Shown one piece after another: positions 1 to 11,680 of a stretch of 64,000 nt of DNA (positions are counted from its first letter, which is position 1; every line of letters starts with the position of its first letter). The DNA lies in NCBI RefSeq assembly GCF_003945595.2, contig NW_024105087.1, positions 5,649,001 to 5,713,000 on the forward strand, given 5' to 3'. The translations under genes were made by a program, and so were the position numbers. The notes under the pieces are model-generated. The model was not told the DNA's origin. It was given only the letters and a program-made list of their open reading frames with translations, and ran no database searches. The stretch comes from Pipra filicauda. Taxonomy: Eukaryota > Chordata > Aves > Passeriformes > Pipridae.

Positions 1-2534
1 GCAGTGCCAAATGTAGAAACATAATTTCATGCAATATGTTGCTGGGAGGTCCCTGTTTCCCAAGTAAATCCAATCCCACTGCTGTATAAGCATATATGGA
101 AACACTGCTTTCTCAAGAAAACACTTAAAGCTGCTCTTGGCCCTGTGTTTCTGCAAAGATCTTTTGATTTTATACACTTTTACAGTCCAACACATGCTCA
201 AACACTCTTTCTGTAGAAGTGAGGCCCTCCCAGTCCTCACAGAAAGCCTCCTGAAGAAGGCAGGCTGTAGCCATGTCACACTTCTGAAGGGGAGAGCCAG
301 CCCAGACAAACAGAAGGCACAGAAGCTTTCTAATACTGTACTGAGGTTGATAACCTAACCACAAAATAATTGAGAGGTGGATCAGGTCCACAGTAACCTT
401 TCATATGAAAAAGGTGGACACATATGGACACATCAGAGGGGGGGTTTGGAATGAGATGGTCTTTAAGGTCCTTTCCAGCCCAAACCATTCTGTGATTCTA
501 CGAAGTTATCTCATGATAAAAAGGCACAACTTAATGCCTTCAGGTAGCAAAGGCTGAAATGGCATTTAAAACATTAAAAAATTAAACAAGTACAAAGGTG
601 CGAGGCTTGGGTCCAGTGATGGCTGCCAAGGAAAAAAGGATAGATGGTGATGGTGATCATGACGGTGAACAAACTGGAGCTGACACAGCTACAGAAAGGG
701 CAGCTCTCCATCACTTAACTCCAGGGAGAAAGTACAACAGGGCCAGATTTAACTACCACATAAATCACCAGGAATTCTTCCATTAACTTTTCTTTTATGG
801 GTTGAAATATGGAAAATCTACCTACCCACCTGTTGGTGATGCCTTCAGTCAGTCACAGGCTGCAGGAAGTGCTGCCTCCCGAACCAAAACAAAGACAAAG
901 GTCCAAACCATGTAGCAGACTTGAAATACAGATTAGAGGAGACCAGAGGTCATTAACTGTGTTTAAATAGGTTTTTCTTTGCCTCTGAAATTATACCATT
1001 TCGAGCTTACCTGTTGTAGTTCTTTAGTGTGTTTATAGATAGCTTCCCTCTCCTCCCCTCCACTTTCACAGAAAGAGAGAAACTGCTTTCACACACAAGG
1101 ACAATTTCATATGTCAAAAAAGACAGGTGTGAGGCTGCAAGGCGTTATCTGCCAACACAGAGCCAGAGTGCAAGGGGATAAACATGAACCTAACATTTTA
1201 GGAGCTCCACCAGCTAATGAGAGGGCAGAAGTAGGCCTGGAGTTGAGGATGCCACCTGTTTTCTGAGTCACAGCTTTGTCCCCAGTAAGCCAGGGCAGAA
1301 TGTCCGTGATGGAAAAGTGTTAAAGACTGACTCATCTATAATTAAAATCAAAACACACCTCTAACAGATGGATGCTGGCAGTATCAGTCTTTGGTATGAA
1401 TGTAGTGAGAAGAAGCACACCACTTCCTGCCTGCTGGTGGAGGAGTCAGTACCAGGGTGCACATTCAGCATGCACTGTGAGTTCATGCTGTAAATGTTCA
1501 CCTGTTGGTCACGAACAGAAATGATGATGGTCCCCACTGCAGCCTCCAAGCCAGTCGGCACCCAACGGCCTCTTGCTGAAAGCATCTCTTCTAAGAAAGC
1601 ACATGCTTGAGGTGTACACTCCAGCAAGCTGTTCTTCTTCTTTGGCCAGTCTCCTTCTTTGTTCTTCCTTATCCATATCTAGAATGATAAATGTCTTGGA
1701 GTAGCATTAAGGAGAGAAGGGGAACCTCACCTTTAAGGCTGTACGTGGAGCCAAGCCACACTGGCATCCTGAAGGTCCGATGTCTGAACCCTCACGACTC
1801 TCCCATAGGCTGGAAACATGTACAAAGTGGTGTCAAGCCTTGAAGTCTGTGTGGCATACTTACCTTGAACAGGTCATACACATTCAACAAGTCCACATCT
1901 ATGTTCCAAAAGGCTTCTGACAACACCATTCTCATCCTGTCGTAGCAATAGGTGACAGGGAACTACTCTGGGTCTTCATGCTTTCCCAGTTTCCCCACCT
2001 CTTTTCTCCAACTTCCGCATCCAACCCCACATCTCCCTTCTTCCACCCCATCTCACCTCCTCAAATTTCAGCCACAGGAATCCCAAATCCTAGGGTCTCT
2101 ATCTTGTCTCCTCCCCTGAAAGCACTTCCCTACTCTCCACTTTTGCTCCTTACACACAAAACCCACAAAAGTTTGGAGCTGCCACATTTAATGGATCCAA
2201 TTATGGACCAACTGCCCCACAGCACCTGCCTGAGCACAGGCCTCGCCTCAGAGCACAGGAAGTTTTGGTAGCTCACCTTACTTGAGAAAGGGGCACCATG
2301 GCCCCAAAGCACAGCAGAAAGTGGTGAAGCACTCCCTGGCCAGCAGCTCATTACAGCAGCCTGTGTGGCTCAGCTGCCACAGGAATAGAGACAGCTGTTG
2401 GGGGCTGCCTGGCAGGGCTGCATGGGATTCAGGGATTCACACATGCCTGCCTGCATCCAGCTTCCCTCCCCTCCTTGGAAGATCACTCATCAAGGCGCAG
2501 AAGTGGGGCAAGAGATGATCCATATACACCAGGT
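1..2534. other. Region 3' of MAML3
   Basis: No recognisable gene is seen. It holds a CR1 tail at 441-504, a pyrimidine-rich stretch at 1,978-2,160, and two exon-like segments on the minus strand (1,361-1,680 and 1,874-1,946) described under findings. In mammals the neighbour on this side is MGST2, in convergent orientation. I looked for its last exons on the plus strand and did not recognise them. Confidence 0.6.
441..504 (+). mobile_element. CR1 LINE 3' end (fragment)
   Basis: The stretch reads as the usual avian CR1 tail: a GG(A)T..GATGGTCTTTAAGG block, then CCTTTCCAGCCC, AACCATTCTGTGATTCTA. Only the last ~65 bases of the element are present, as expected for 5'-truncated CR1 copies. Confidence 0.85.
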
Positions 2535-2555
2535 ATATGAGTCAGATAACCATCT

Positions 2556-2561
2556 TTTATT
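2556..2561 (-). terminator. MAML3: Distal poly(A) signal AATAAA of MAML3
   Basis: The minus strand reads AATAAA here, followed by AGATGGTTATCTGACTC and then a GT-containing stretch, which is the expected layout for cleavage near 2535. It is the last strong hexamer before the region turns into pyrimidine-rich intergenic DNA, so it is the best candidate for the main 3' end. Confidence 0.55.
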
Positions 2562-2863
2562 TGGGTTTCTTTTCTTGTTTGTTTGGTTTTTTTTTTTTTG
2601 TTTTGTTTCTTTTTCTTTAAAAGTGGTGTTAACATCAGGTCTTTCTCTACATTTTCAGAGCTCTGTACAGGTCTTAAAAGGAAATAAGCAATGCTTAATG
2701 TACAAAGTAAAACCAGAAAGCTAGAAAAATCTGAATAAAATGGAGCAAGTTGCTGTCAGGGATACAGTACAAATTAGTAATTAGACGTCATCTGAAGTGC
2801 AATACCACTGCAGTAAGGATGAGTTAAGGAATGAAATAAAAATACTCTATTTTAAACAAACAG

Positions 2864-2893
2864 TATATATATATATATTTATATGTATATATT
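2864..2893 (+). repeat. TA dinucleotide repeat in the MAML3 3' UTR
   Basis: About 30 bases of TA/TATT units. It would be transcribed in the distal part of the 3' UTR and could vary in length between individuals. Confidence 0.85.
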
Positions 2894-3111
2894 TTACAGA
2901 TAGTAGACCCAGTGATATCTGTAGAATTGTAAAAACATATTTACAAATAACTTTTTTTTTTTTTAACATTACATATACATCAGCACCATAGGAAGAAAGA
3001 AGAAAAAAAACAACCCCAAATCGAATAAAATCTACTTTCTAGTACTTGATCCCAGTATGGAGTATTTGGAGGAAGCTTTACAAAGACAACAGAGACTTGT
3101 CTTCATCACCA

Positions 3112-3117
3112 TTTATT
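3112..3117 (-). terminator. MAML3: Proximal poly(A) signal AATAAA of MAML3
   Basis: The minus strand reads GTGAATAAATGGTGATG. A GT-containing stretch follows within about 30 bases, so cleavage near 3095 is possible. Use of this site would remove the A-rich and TA-repeat end of the 3' UTR. Confidence 0.35.
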
Positions 3118-4391
3118 CACCAAAGTCTGACTCTCCCTGATGCGCAGGGACTTGCATTTTGCTGCCACATGGTGGTTGTGCGTTTCTAAACCTTCCTTTC
3201 CCAGCTCTGGCACCCAAGGAAGGGATGCTGTGCCACCCCCAGCGTTGCCCCCCATCCAGCAGGCTGGGGATGGCTCCCCACCCTGTCACAACTCCATCAC
3301 ACAGCGCTGGACAGATGTGTGCCTGACACACACAGAGACACAGCACCTTGGTTACTGTTTCTCTCAATGTTTGCCTCTCCCTTCCATTCTGACCAAGAGG
3401 TGCTTACACTCAAGACCGACCAAAAACTTTGGCTGGTGCTCCCTTACGCTGACTTAGGGCCCAACCTGGCTCCTTGCTGAAGCAGAGACAGGCAAACCTT
3501 GATGGTCTTCAACAGGAACTGGAATTGGTCCTTGTGTTTTAAAAAGGGGTTGGCTAAAAGATGCAACTAAAGCTGTTTTAAAAAAATATATCAGCCGGGG
3601 CAAGCTGGATTGACAGCTCACCTTGAGCACATTAAAAATGCAGCTTGTCCTGCTGATATCATAGCATTTAAAACAGGTAATTCCCTTCCTCTAGGAAAGC
3701 CCTGCAAGGTGATACTGTGCAAAAGGGAACCCAATGGGGCGCTGAGATGGTTCCAGGCCCATTTGCTCCCACTCTTTGATGTGATGCATATCTGTACTCC
3801 ACAGGGAAAGGCAGGATGTGAAACTGCAAAGTGCCAATGCCCTCAGCCTCCGTGGATTTTAGCGGCTCGGCACTTCACACCGCTGGGCCCAAGGAGAGCA
3901 GCACACAAGGAGGTAATTGGTAGCTGGAGAGGTGGCACTGATAGTCATACACTTTTGCTGCAGAGCACAGCTGATGGCTAATGGAGGCCAGCACTACGTC
4001 AGAAGATAGTAGTCCAAAAGTTCTGGACTCTGGATCACGTTAACATTTTTTATGCACCGCTATATAACCTGATAAGCAGCTCTCAGCTGAAAACACTAAA
4101 AAGATTCGAGGTTTGGGAGAACACCTTTCCTCAGCCTCTGACTGCAGCTTGGGAACTGCTGCTTTACACATTCAGAATGGCTGGTGACTTGATATTGTGC
4201 GAGATATATCACAACTTCATTACAGTGCTGGTCAGCACTGGTCCACACAGTGGAGATAGTGATACATTGCTATCACGTAAAACCTTAGTTGGGCAGAGCC
4301 CATGTTTGTAATATCAGTTATTTTACCCATTCATGAACGGTCTTTACAGTAGTCCTTCACTGGCTCCTGTTCTTCAAAAGCTGCATTGAAT

Positions 4392-4397
4392 TTTATT
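4392..4397 (-). terminator. MAML3: Possible early poly(A) signal AATAAA of MAML3
   Basis: The minus strand reads GGAATAAAATTCAATGC. It lies about 1.2 kb after the stop codon. The downstream context is less GT-rich than at the other two hexamers, so it is a weak candidate. Confidence 0.2.
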
Positions 4398-5558
4398 CCA
4401 GCAAACCAGAGAGATTAGACCAAACATCTGTTTAAAACTGAACATAGCCCATCGAGAGACCAGACATCCCGGGGTAATACTACCTGCTAAACTTGCATTT
4501 TTCAAATGAGGAAGAGAAACTCCTTCTGTATGCCAGATCCTCACTGTATGTTTTCTCATGCCTGTTTTCTCATCCCCTGCCTGCTCCTTTGTGGCTCACC
4601 TGAAAAAAATTGCAGCCAGCTCACCTTGTTTTACATTTAAGGACAGGAGGGGAGGGAAGTGAACTGAGAACATACTGTGAAGGAAGGAGAGGGAGGGACC
4701 CGCTCAGGACCTATGCTGATGTCTCTTGGTACCTCTCAGCCCTTTAACGCCCCCAGGCAGCAGGTACATGCCAAAGTGCTCTGACAGGGAAGCACTATTG
4801 CAAGTCCCAAGGGGACTAAGCAGCTCATTAAGTTAACCCACCCACGTAAGCTGTCTCCAGCAGCAGTCCCATAATCAAACTGTCCTCACAACACTGACAA
4901 ATTTAATATTCTCCTGCACTTGTACTGAAGTTTTATCTCTGGAGTGAAAATGGTGATCTCCCTGTGATTTGTTCAGGTTTATCACGTGAGTGCTGCACGT
5001 TCCCTTACGACAGCCCAGACCCCACGGCTCACTGAGACCTGCCTACCCCCAGGGTTAAGCCCATTTCTGACCAGGGCTTGTGCAATTGCCCATGGACATC
5101 TGTGGGCTTTGCTCCAGGCTTTTCATCTGCTCCCCTGAAAGCTGCAGTGTTCACAGTTATATGAGGTGGGAGACATTGGGAGCACCCCATACCACTATGC
5201 AATGAAACCTCATTTGAAGAGGGGAAAGAACAAATTTTCCCAACCAGAGGCATCAGCTGGCCTTTCCAGTTTCCCCACTCTGCCTCATACAGACACAAAG
5301 TGGGCACTGCCATACAGCAAAGGTTGCCTGGTAGAATGCCTTGAGATGCCAATGTTGTCATCGTCCCCTGAATCTTCCAAGGTTGGCTACAGATCAGCTC
5401 AGTTTGCATGATTAAAAACAACAGAAAACAAAACAACCTCAAACCAAAACAATTCAAACAAAAAACCAAAACCAACCATCCAGGGATGGGGAGAACATCC
5501 AACTCTCTCTTTTCGTTTTCAAATGTAACAACCAAAGCTCCAGACTGTACAAGCCCAT

Positions 5559-6550
5559 TCACTGGGGGTTTCCAAACAACTCATCAAGTTCTTGTATCCA
5601 CTCATCCCCTGGTCCGCTCTTAATGATGGAGTCCACGAGGTCTGCGCCCTCTGCTAAACTGGAGAATGACCCCCCTGCTCCTTCACTGCTGTAGTTGTAA
5701 GGTATGTCCTGAGTGGGATTCCTCTCGTATGCTTGGCCTTGGCTGCTCTGAGCGAAGTTACCACCTGGCATTTGCTGCGTCGGGGGCTGGCTGAAGCCTG
5801 GCATGGTGGGGACCCCTTGGCTGATTGCTGACATCACCATGGGCCTGGCCTGGCTGGCTGCCTGTTGCCCAGGTAGTGGTTGCAGCAACTGTCTTCCCAG
5901 AGCCGGGTTCAGGGCTCTTACTGTTCCACTTGTGTCCACAACTGTCTGATTAAGCCCCTGTGGGAAGTGCTGCTTGGACAGCCGTGGCTGCCCAGACTGC
6001 ATCGCGTACGTGGTGCCGTTATTGAAGGGCCCCATTTCACCGCTAGTCCTTCCAGGGATGCCTTGCAAGCCTCGCTGTTGCCAGTTTTGTGTTCCTTGAG
6101 GGACAGTCCCCATCAGGTTCTGAAGTCGTGGTGCTTGTGGCCTTGGTAAGACCTGGCCCACAGGTCCTTTCATCTGCTGCTGATGCTGGGGAAGAGCGGA
6201 GTTTACCAGCATGTTCTGACCAAAACTGCCAACCATTCCCACCGCTTGTCCGGAGGCAGGCTGCCTCGTCCCCTGGCCTGCATTATGTGCCATGTTTATG
6301 CTGCTTTGGTTTGGGTGCTGCAACATTTGGCTCATCCCTGTGCTCATACTGTACATTCCCGGCTGGCTGGAGGAGGCGTTGCTGTAAGGAGCCATGCCCA
6401 CATCCGACTGGCCCGCAGTCGTGGGCAGCGTGCTCGGGTTCTGGGAGGGACCCATTGCCATCATGCTCGCGTTCTGGGCCATCATTCGGGATGTCCTCAT
6501 GTTCTGGAGTGCTGCTTGGTTTCTCACAGCTGCTATATCCTGGGGTGAAC
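5559..6550 (-). CDS. MAML3: MAML3 terminal coding exon (C-terminal 329 residues)
   Basis: This is the last coding exon of mastermind-like 3, a nuclear coactivator that joins Notch intracellular domain and CSL/RBPJ on DNA and recruits p300/CBP and Mediator kinase. The exon opens after a minus-strand acceptor (pyrimidine-rich tract then CGTAG at 6555-6551). Its first two bases complete a Gly codon split with the previous exon, and the frame then reads SPQDIAAVRNQAAL. It stays open to a TGA at 5561-5559. The protein is low complexity: a Met-rich MAQNASMMAMGPSQ stretch, a PGMYSMSTGMSQMLQHPNQS stretch, repeated Gln/Pro/Gly segments, and an acidic amphipathic end, ADLVDSIIKSGPGDEW then ELDELFGNPQ. 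The order matches MAML3 as I remember it, and MAML1 and MAML2 fit less well. This region is part of the family's transactivation portion. The open frame continues into the intron as far as 6650, but that extension is not exon. Gene identity is very likely; the exact boundaries are read from splice consensus. Confidence 0.96.
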
Positions 6551-9500
6551 CTACGCCAAAAAGGGAGGAAGGTAAGAAAAAAGCCACAACCCTGTAAACC
6601 TTAATTAACACGTCTTTGCACAAGAGAGAATCTGTAGGAGCCTTTTGCAATGCAGTAGGATTTCAGATTGCTGTGCTTTCCAAGTGAATAAAACAACCTT
6701 TCATGTGAAGGTCAGCAGAGAGCCAGAAGGTTACCCATCCTTGGGAGATGTGCTTGCTGCCTAATGTTTACTGCCTTTCAGAGGCTACATGTTCCCCACC
6801 TCACCTTGGCTGCAGCCTCTGTCCTGACTTGCCAAATTCCCTCTCCCGGAAGGTGAGAGCCAACACAGCTCCAGTGTTGTTCCTAAACAGGAATCGCCCA
6901 ATGGTGTTGTGTATTCGATTGGTGAAGCAGGACACTGCTCAGCAGAGAATTCCATTCCAACCTAATTTCTCTTCAGGCCTAACATGAGGATGGCAAGGTT
7001 AAAAGGCCAATGATTTACTCACTAAGTAATTCTCAATTAGGACAATTTTGGGATGTGTACCCAAAGGGATTCATGACTTCAGATTCTTGAAAAATCAAGG
7101 CAACACAACTGGATGTTTAATATATGATTACAGCCAGGGTTGCCTCCCTGGTAATAACCTAATCAAGTATCTAAGCTTGATGGTCACAGGAGCCACAGGG
7201 CTAAAATAGGCTTTTCTCTTACTTTGTTAGGACTAGGGATTAAATTTTTAAAAAGTGACTTGGGAGTCAAAGTCCCCTGTAAAGAGTAAATGTGAGCCTT
7301 TCTTTTTTGTGTGTACTTTTTCTCCCCAGGATCCACTACAATGTGCACCCTGCTCTGTGAAAGAAAAGAAAAAAGACTCTAAGATTTTAAACTTGCATAT
7401 GCCCTGTGATTCAGTAGCACTTATCCTCTTCAGCTACACCCAGTTCAGCTTCTAGGAAGCAAATGGGAAAGACTTCATGGTCTTCAGTGGCAGCAAAGCA
7501 ACTGAACTTCAGTTTACCATTTAAAGCTCTCTTTTAAATATCTCCATTGTCTCTCGAAAGTAAGCCTTGAAAATGGAAATGTCAGGCTCAGAAGGCCAAT
7601 CAATTTTTTAATAGCTCAGGAGGCATAAATGAATGGATTTTCTATAGCATTGCTACTGATTAAGTCTATGGAAAGAAGAAAAATTGGGGTTTTGTGGACA
7701 TTTAAAGCAGAGAGAGTGTATTAGTGAATCAATACTATAAGCACATTTTACTTCACCTTAGGCCAGTGATGGGAAACCAGAAAATCCTAACCTTGTTAAA
7801 TTCCACACCGTGGCAGATAACTGAGCCATGTTTGCATCTTCCTTTCAAGGGTAGGGGGGAGCTATTGATTTCTGGGAAGCCAATAGGCTTCTGTATTTAC
7901 TATCTTTATTTAAAAACAATTACCTGGAGCTCAGATTATGCCATGTAGGTTTGAGTCACTGCTATACCGGACTAAATACAATACTCTGCAGGTGAAGCTC
8001 AGAGTGCACGAGGCACACAATTGCTCCCGGCTCAAATGTTATTGAATGCAAGGCATAAACATAAAATGGTTGCTTTAAAAGTTCAGAACTGTACAACAGA
8101 ATGTGAATGTTCTTAAATCAGCCCCTATTTGTTGTCCCTCAGTGGCAGACAACATATCTGAACATTCATGGAGAGTGGAGAATACTGGTCCCTGTTATTC
8201 ATGCTGGCTTGGTTTCCATGAGAAATGGGTCTGGATAAAGGAAGTGCCATTTCTATAGTTTAGCACATAATGCAGAGGATACATCTCCCTTTTACTGCAG
8301 CATGATAAGCTTCTGAAGGATGCTTTTAGCTCCAGCATATAGATAAATGAAACATTTTGTAGCATGAAGAGAGACCATCTGGATCACACTTGAACAGGGC
8401 ACATGTAGCAGCAGCCTTGCTATCAAACCACTTTCTTAATGATTGGCACCGGGGTCCCCTTGATTTTTCTTAATTTAGATCATCTCCTTTGATGATTAGA
8501 AACAGTCTCTTTTTAAGATGACTCCAGCAAGTGCTGAAGATACAGATCATGTTGAAATCTTAATGCATCTTTAGCTAGTTTTTAATTGAAAATGGCAGCT
8601 GAAAAGCTCCAAAGGAGCCACTAACAGCAAGTGGGTTCACATACTACTTTTGTTAACTACTGTGCTTGGTGTAAGAGACAGGAGATCAGACAAGGAGTAG
8701 TTAAAAGAGAGATGCAACAGATTTTAAGATTTTGGGCCACCTTCCAGCCTCATTTACACATAACCTACTGCACTGGATTACATTCATGTGACTGAATAGG
8801 AAAAAATGGTGAACTACTTATATTAGCTCATTTATGAAAATTAATTCCTTGCTCTGTCAGATTAGCCTAAACTCCCTTCTCTGTTTCTTTTAAATAATAC
8901 ATATGAAGGAAAGGTTTCAAAGAAGTATTAATGCAGAAAGATTGTACATGTGCATCTCAGTGTGTGGCAGTGCACACACACTTTCTGATTTTGCAAATGA
9001 ATTATTGGGGGATAAAAATCATTTCATACAGAACTTATACTGCCAAAGATAAAAATGAGTAGGCAATTAGAAGAAGCCACCCTGATATATATCAGCAGAA
9101 GGTGTGGCTGCCTGTTCGTGTCCTGGGAACCAGAACTGTTGCAGTTACATGACACTATCATGAATATATAGTGCAAGTGTGTGTTCATTTCATGTCTATT
9201 GAGAACCCATGGTTAGTGAACACATTCAGATGATCCTTTGCACCTAAAAATCTCAAAAAACTTCTTTTCCTGAGCCAAATTATTGTACTTACATCCTTCA
9301 GTTACCTGGGAGCACATAAAAATAGGCCTTGTTTTTTTTGAGATAATTAAAAAAAAATCTCTATTTACATCTCAGGTATTTCACTGTGTTTCCCACACCT
9401 GACATTGATGAGTCACTTCTCCAGTTAAGGATGCCCTCTCTGAAATTCTCTGCTCATCAAATTAGATAAAGTGGGGAATTAAGAGGGGTAAGACCAAGAT

Positions 9501-9838
9501 ACAGTGAGAAATGCTAGCTGAAAAAAAAAAAAGCATCATAAGAGTGGAGGCAAACAAGACAAATCCATTAATGAATCCATGATGTCCAGATGTCAAAGAG
9601 GCATAAAAAAAATGCAGCTTTCACTGAAGGGAGCCAAAAGAAAATTATAAACCTAACTGAAGACACAAACCTGGGCATTCCCCTTTGGTAAAATATGTGG
9701 TGTGTGCAACAGTCTGTTTTCCTCTTCTGGCACACTGCTTAAACCCTGGTCTTCACAAAATGCATGAGGTTTCATTTCACGCCCCTAGTATAGGGGCATA
9801 TATTGACTCCAAATTAGGAAAAATAATTTGACTTTTAC
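6551..9838 (-). other. MAML3: MAML3 last intron
   Basis: This intron of about 3.3 kb lies between the 88-base and terminal exons, bounded by GTAAAAG and CGTAG on the minus strand. It is AT-rich, especially from 7,000 to 9,830, with short homopolymer runs. I see no gene, RNA gene or recognisable mobile element in it. Confidence 0.9.
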
Positions 9839-9926
9839 CTTGGAACTGGTTGACCTGTTGCACTGGATATGGGCTTCGCTGTTGCTGCAGATGCTGCCGA
9901 GGCAAATGTGACTGCTGCTGCAACTG
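9839..9926 (-). CDS. MAML3: MAML3 internal exon, 88 bases, Gln-rich
   Basis: This short coding exon encodes 29 residues plus the first base of a Gly codon. The protein begins QLQQQSHLPRQHLQQQ and ends PYPVQQVNQFQ, which is the MAML3 order directly before SPQDIAAV. The acceptor on the minus strand is CATTTTCAG followed by CAG; the donor is CCAAG then GTAAAAG at 9838-9837. The upstream junction is phase 0 and the downstream junction is phase 1, so it joins both neighbouring exons in frame. It is too short to be found by length alone and was located from the splice sites and the protein order. The acceptor is a tandem CAGCAG, so the exon could also start at 9923 with one Gln fewer. Gln-rich segments of this kind in MAML proteins lie in the activation region and have no catalytic role. 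Confidence 0.93.
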
Positions 9927-9930
9927 CTGA
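9921..9930 (-). promoter_or_regulatory. MAML3: Tandem (NAGNAG) splice acceptor of the 88-base exon
   Basis: The minus strand reads TTTTCAGCAG directly before TTGCAGCAG. Both AGs are preceded by C and share one pyrimidine tract, so the spliceosome can use either. The first gives AEQ-QLQQQ across the junction and the second gives AEQ-LQQQ, a change of one Gln with the frame kept. Confidence 0.6.
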
Positions 9931-11680
9931 AAATGAAGGAGGGAAAGAAAGCAGAAGAGAAAGAGGTGATTAATTAATTAGTGAGCTGAGAACTGGGCTG
10001 GTGGCAAAAGTACTGCAGCAGAACTGCAGCAGTTCTTATCTGGTGAGCTGTTCTGGAGAGACAAGTAGAGTCATCTGAAGAGTCCTTCTGAGAGCACTTG
10101 GGCTACTCGGCACGCGGACTCTTTTTGGTTCAAAAAGGAACAAGCACTGAGCTGACAACACCTCTCCTTACTTACAGCCACTTCATCCTGACCTCTACAG
10201 CATGAACTGCACTGTTGTCAGGCAGAAAGGAGAGGGAGGGATGTGACTAACTTTGCTCACTGAGGTCTAAGGGCAGCTGTAGCCACACACACTTTCCTTC
10301 CCTCATTCCTGCTAAGGTCTAGAAGTTTGTGTTCCTGGTACAAGACTTTCCCTCACCTCTGCACTCAAAACAGTCAGCTGCAAGGAGTACTGCATCCTGA
10401 CCCAAGCACTGCAGCTAGGACCATTCCTGAGCCAAACCAGAAACGGCTACAAAAGCACATTTCCTCTTGTGCTTCAGTGAATGATATTTGGGGAGCGGCT
10501 GACTGCAAAATGCATCTCTCCCTTGATCCAGACCACACTGCTCCTCTGTGGTTGTTTTCTATGAATACTCATGAATACTGTAAAACAGAATCAAGGGTGA
10601 TTATAAAAGCAGAGAGAGTTTACCAGAGCTTTCAGATGCTAGGGTATGCTCAACTAAGCATTTATTAAAAGGACATGTCTTGCAGCATCATCTGCAGCTC
10701 TACAAACACTGTGTCCAAAACCAAGGATGTGTAACAAAGGTAAGAGAATGGGAAAGGTGGGAAAGAAGGAAGTACTAATCCCTGCATTCATAAGCATGTG
10801 TTACAGGTCCCAAGCCATGTTTTCCCAGCAAGAGAGGATAAGCCAAGCTTCAAGCAACTGCTGACCCATCAGAATATTATCTAGGTAACATTAGGGGACT
10901 GCAACTTCAGTTTTGGGTATGATCTTGTAAGAACTCAACAGTGTGACTTTCCACTGACTTTCTCCTAGGCTGCTTTAAACTACAGCTGAATTAAGCATGC
11001 ATCACCATTCTGACTGGGTAATTTAACATCCATATTGCAAAGCTCAAGAGCTCAGGAAGCCAGGTGATAGGCTCCAATGCAGGTCTTCCACATTGCCACT
11101 GTGAGAGTGGTTATATTGCTCTCCCACTCCAGTCTCTGGCTCTCCCCTTGCTGCTATCTCTCCTTTGTGCTAACCTAACTGCTTGTACTGGCATGCAATA
11201 AACCAGATTAAGGAACTGATCTGGGTAAATACTTTTTTATTTTTAAATTAACTAAGGTTACTTTTAACCCACATCCATTCTTTGTCCCACATCAATGCAG
11301 CTGTACATAGATTTTGCCAGTGCAAGACTACACTCAGAGCTAGGGGAGAGGACCTGTGCCTGTAGCTGTAGCTGAGTCTGCTTCTACTGGAGTAAACTGA
11401 TCATGAGATGCCAGGCTAAGAGCTAACTTTCCCACTGCCTAAAATCCCATGCAACTGCCAAATCCACCACTGGGAACACAGGTAATATTTGCCAAGCTAA
11501 TGGTAGGACTGAGATAGATGCCTCTTCTTTGACAGCTATGGCTGAAATACCACGATAGGAGCCACACAGAGAGAATTACTAAAGGAAAGAATTACTAAAA
11601 GGAAAGGCTGGTGTTGTCTGTAGCACTCACACCCTTATACCAGCGAGCACTGCAGTGTTTGAGACAGATGGATACTGTAC
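9927..11680 (-). other. MAML3: MAML3 intron between the 237-base and 88-base exons
   Basis: This intron of about 1.75 kb has donor GTACAG and acceptor TTTTCAG on the minus strand. One plus-strand frame of 113 codons (10,327-10,668) is open but has no protein character. No repeat or RNA gene was recognised. Confidence 0.9.

Larger units (their letters stand above)
2535..5558 (-). other. MAML3: MAML3 3' untranslated region (end inferred)
   Basis: This is the sequence from the MAML3 stop codon to the most distal plausible poly(A) site. A length near 3 kb agrees with my memory of the mammalian transcript. On the transcript strand it contains an A-rich run (2587-2599), a second one (2952-2964) and a TA repeat (2864-2893), and its last part is AT-rich. 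No open frame inside it looks coding; those seen are short and have no protein character. No 3' end has been seen directly, so the UTR could stop earlier at one of the other AATAAA hexamers. Confidence 0.65.

Noticed and set aside
1978..2160. Pyrimidine-rich stretch as another LINE fossil
   Set aside because: It is C/T-biased like the element at 21.9-22.9 kb, but I could not place any reverse-transcriptase motif in it.
1..2534. Last exons of MGST2, the neighbour expected in mammals
   Set aside because: I recognised no MGST2-like sequence on the plus strand here; the gene probably lies further left or is arranged differently.
6551..6650. Upstream extension of the terminal MAML3 coding frame
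   Set aside because: A clear acceptor (CGTAG at 6555-6551) and the Gly codon split with the 88-base exon show that this part is intron read-through.
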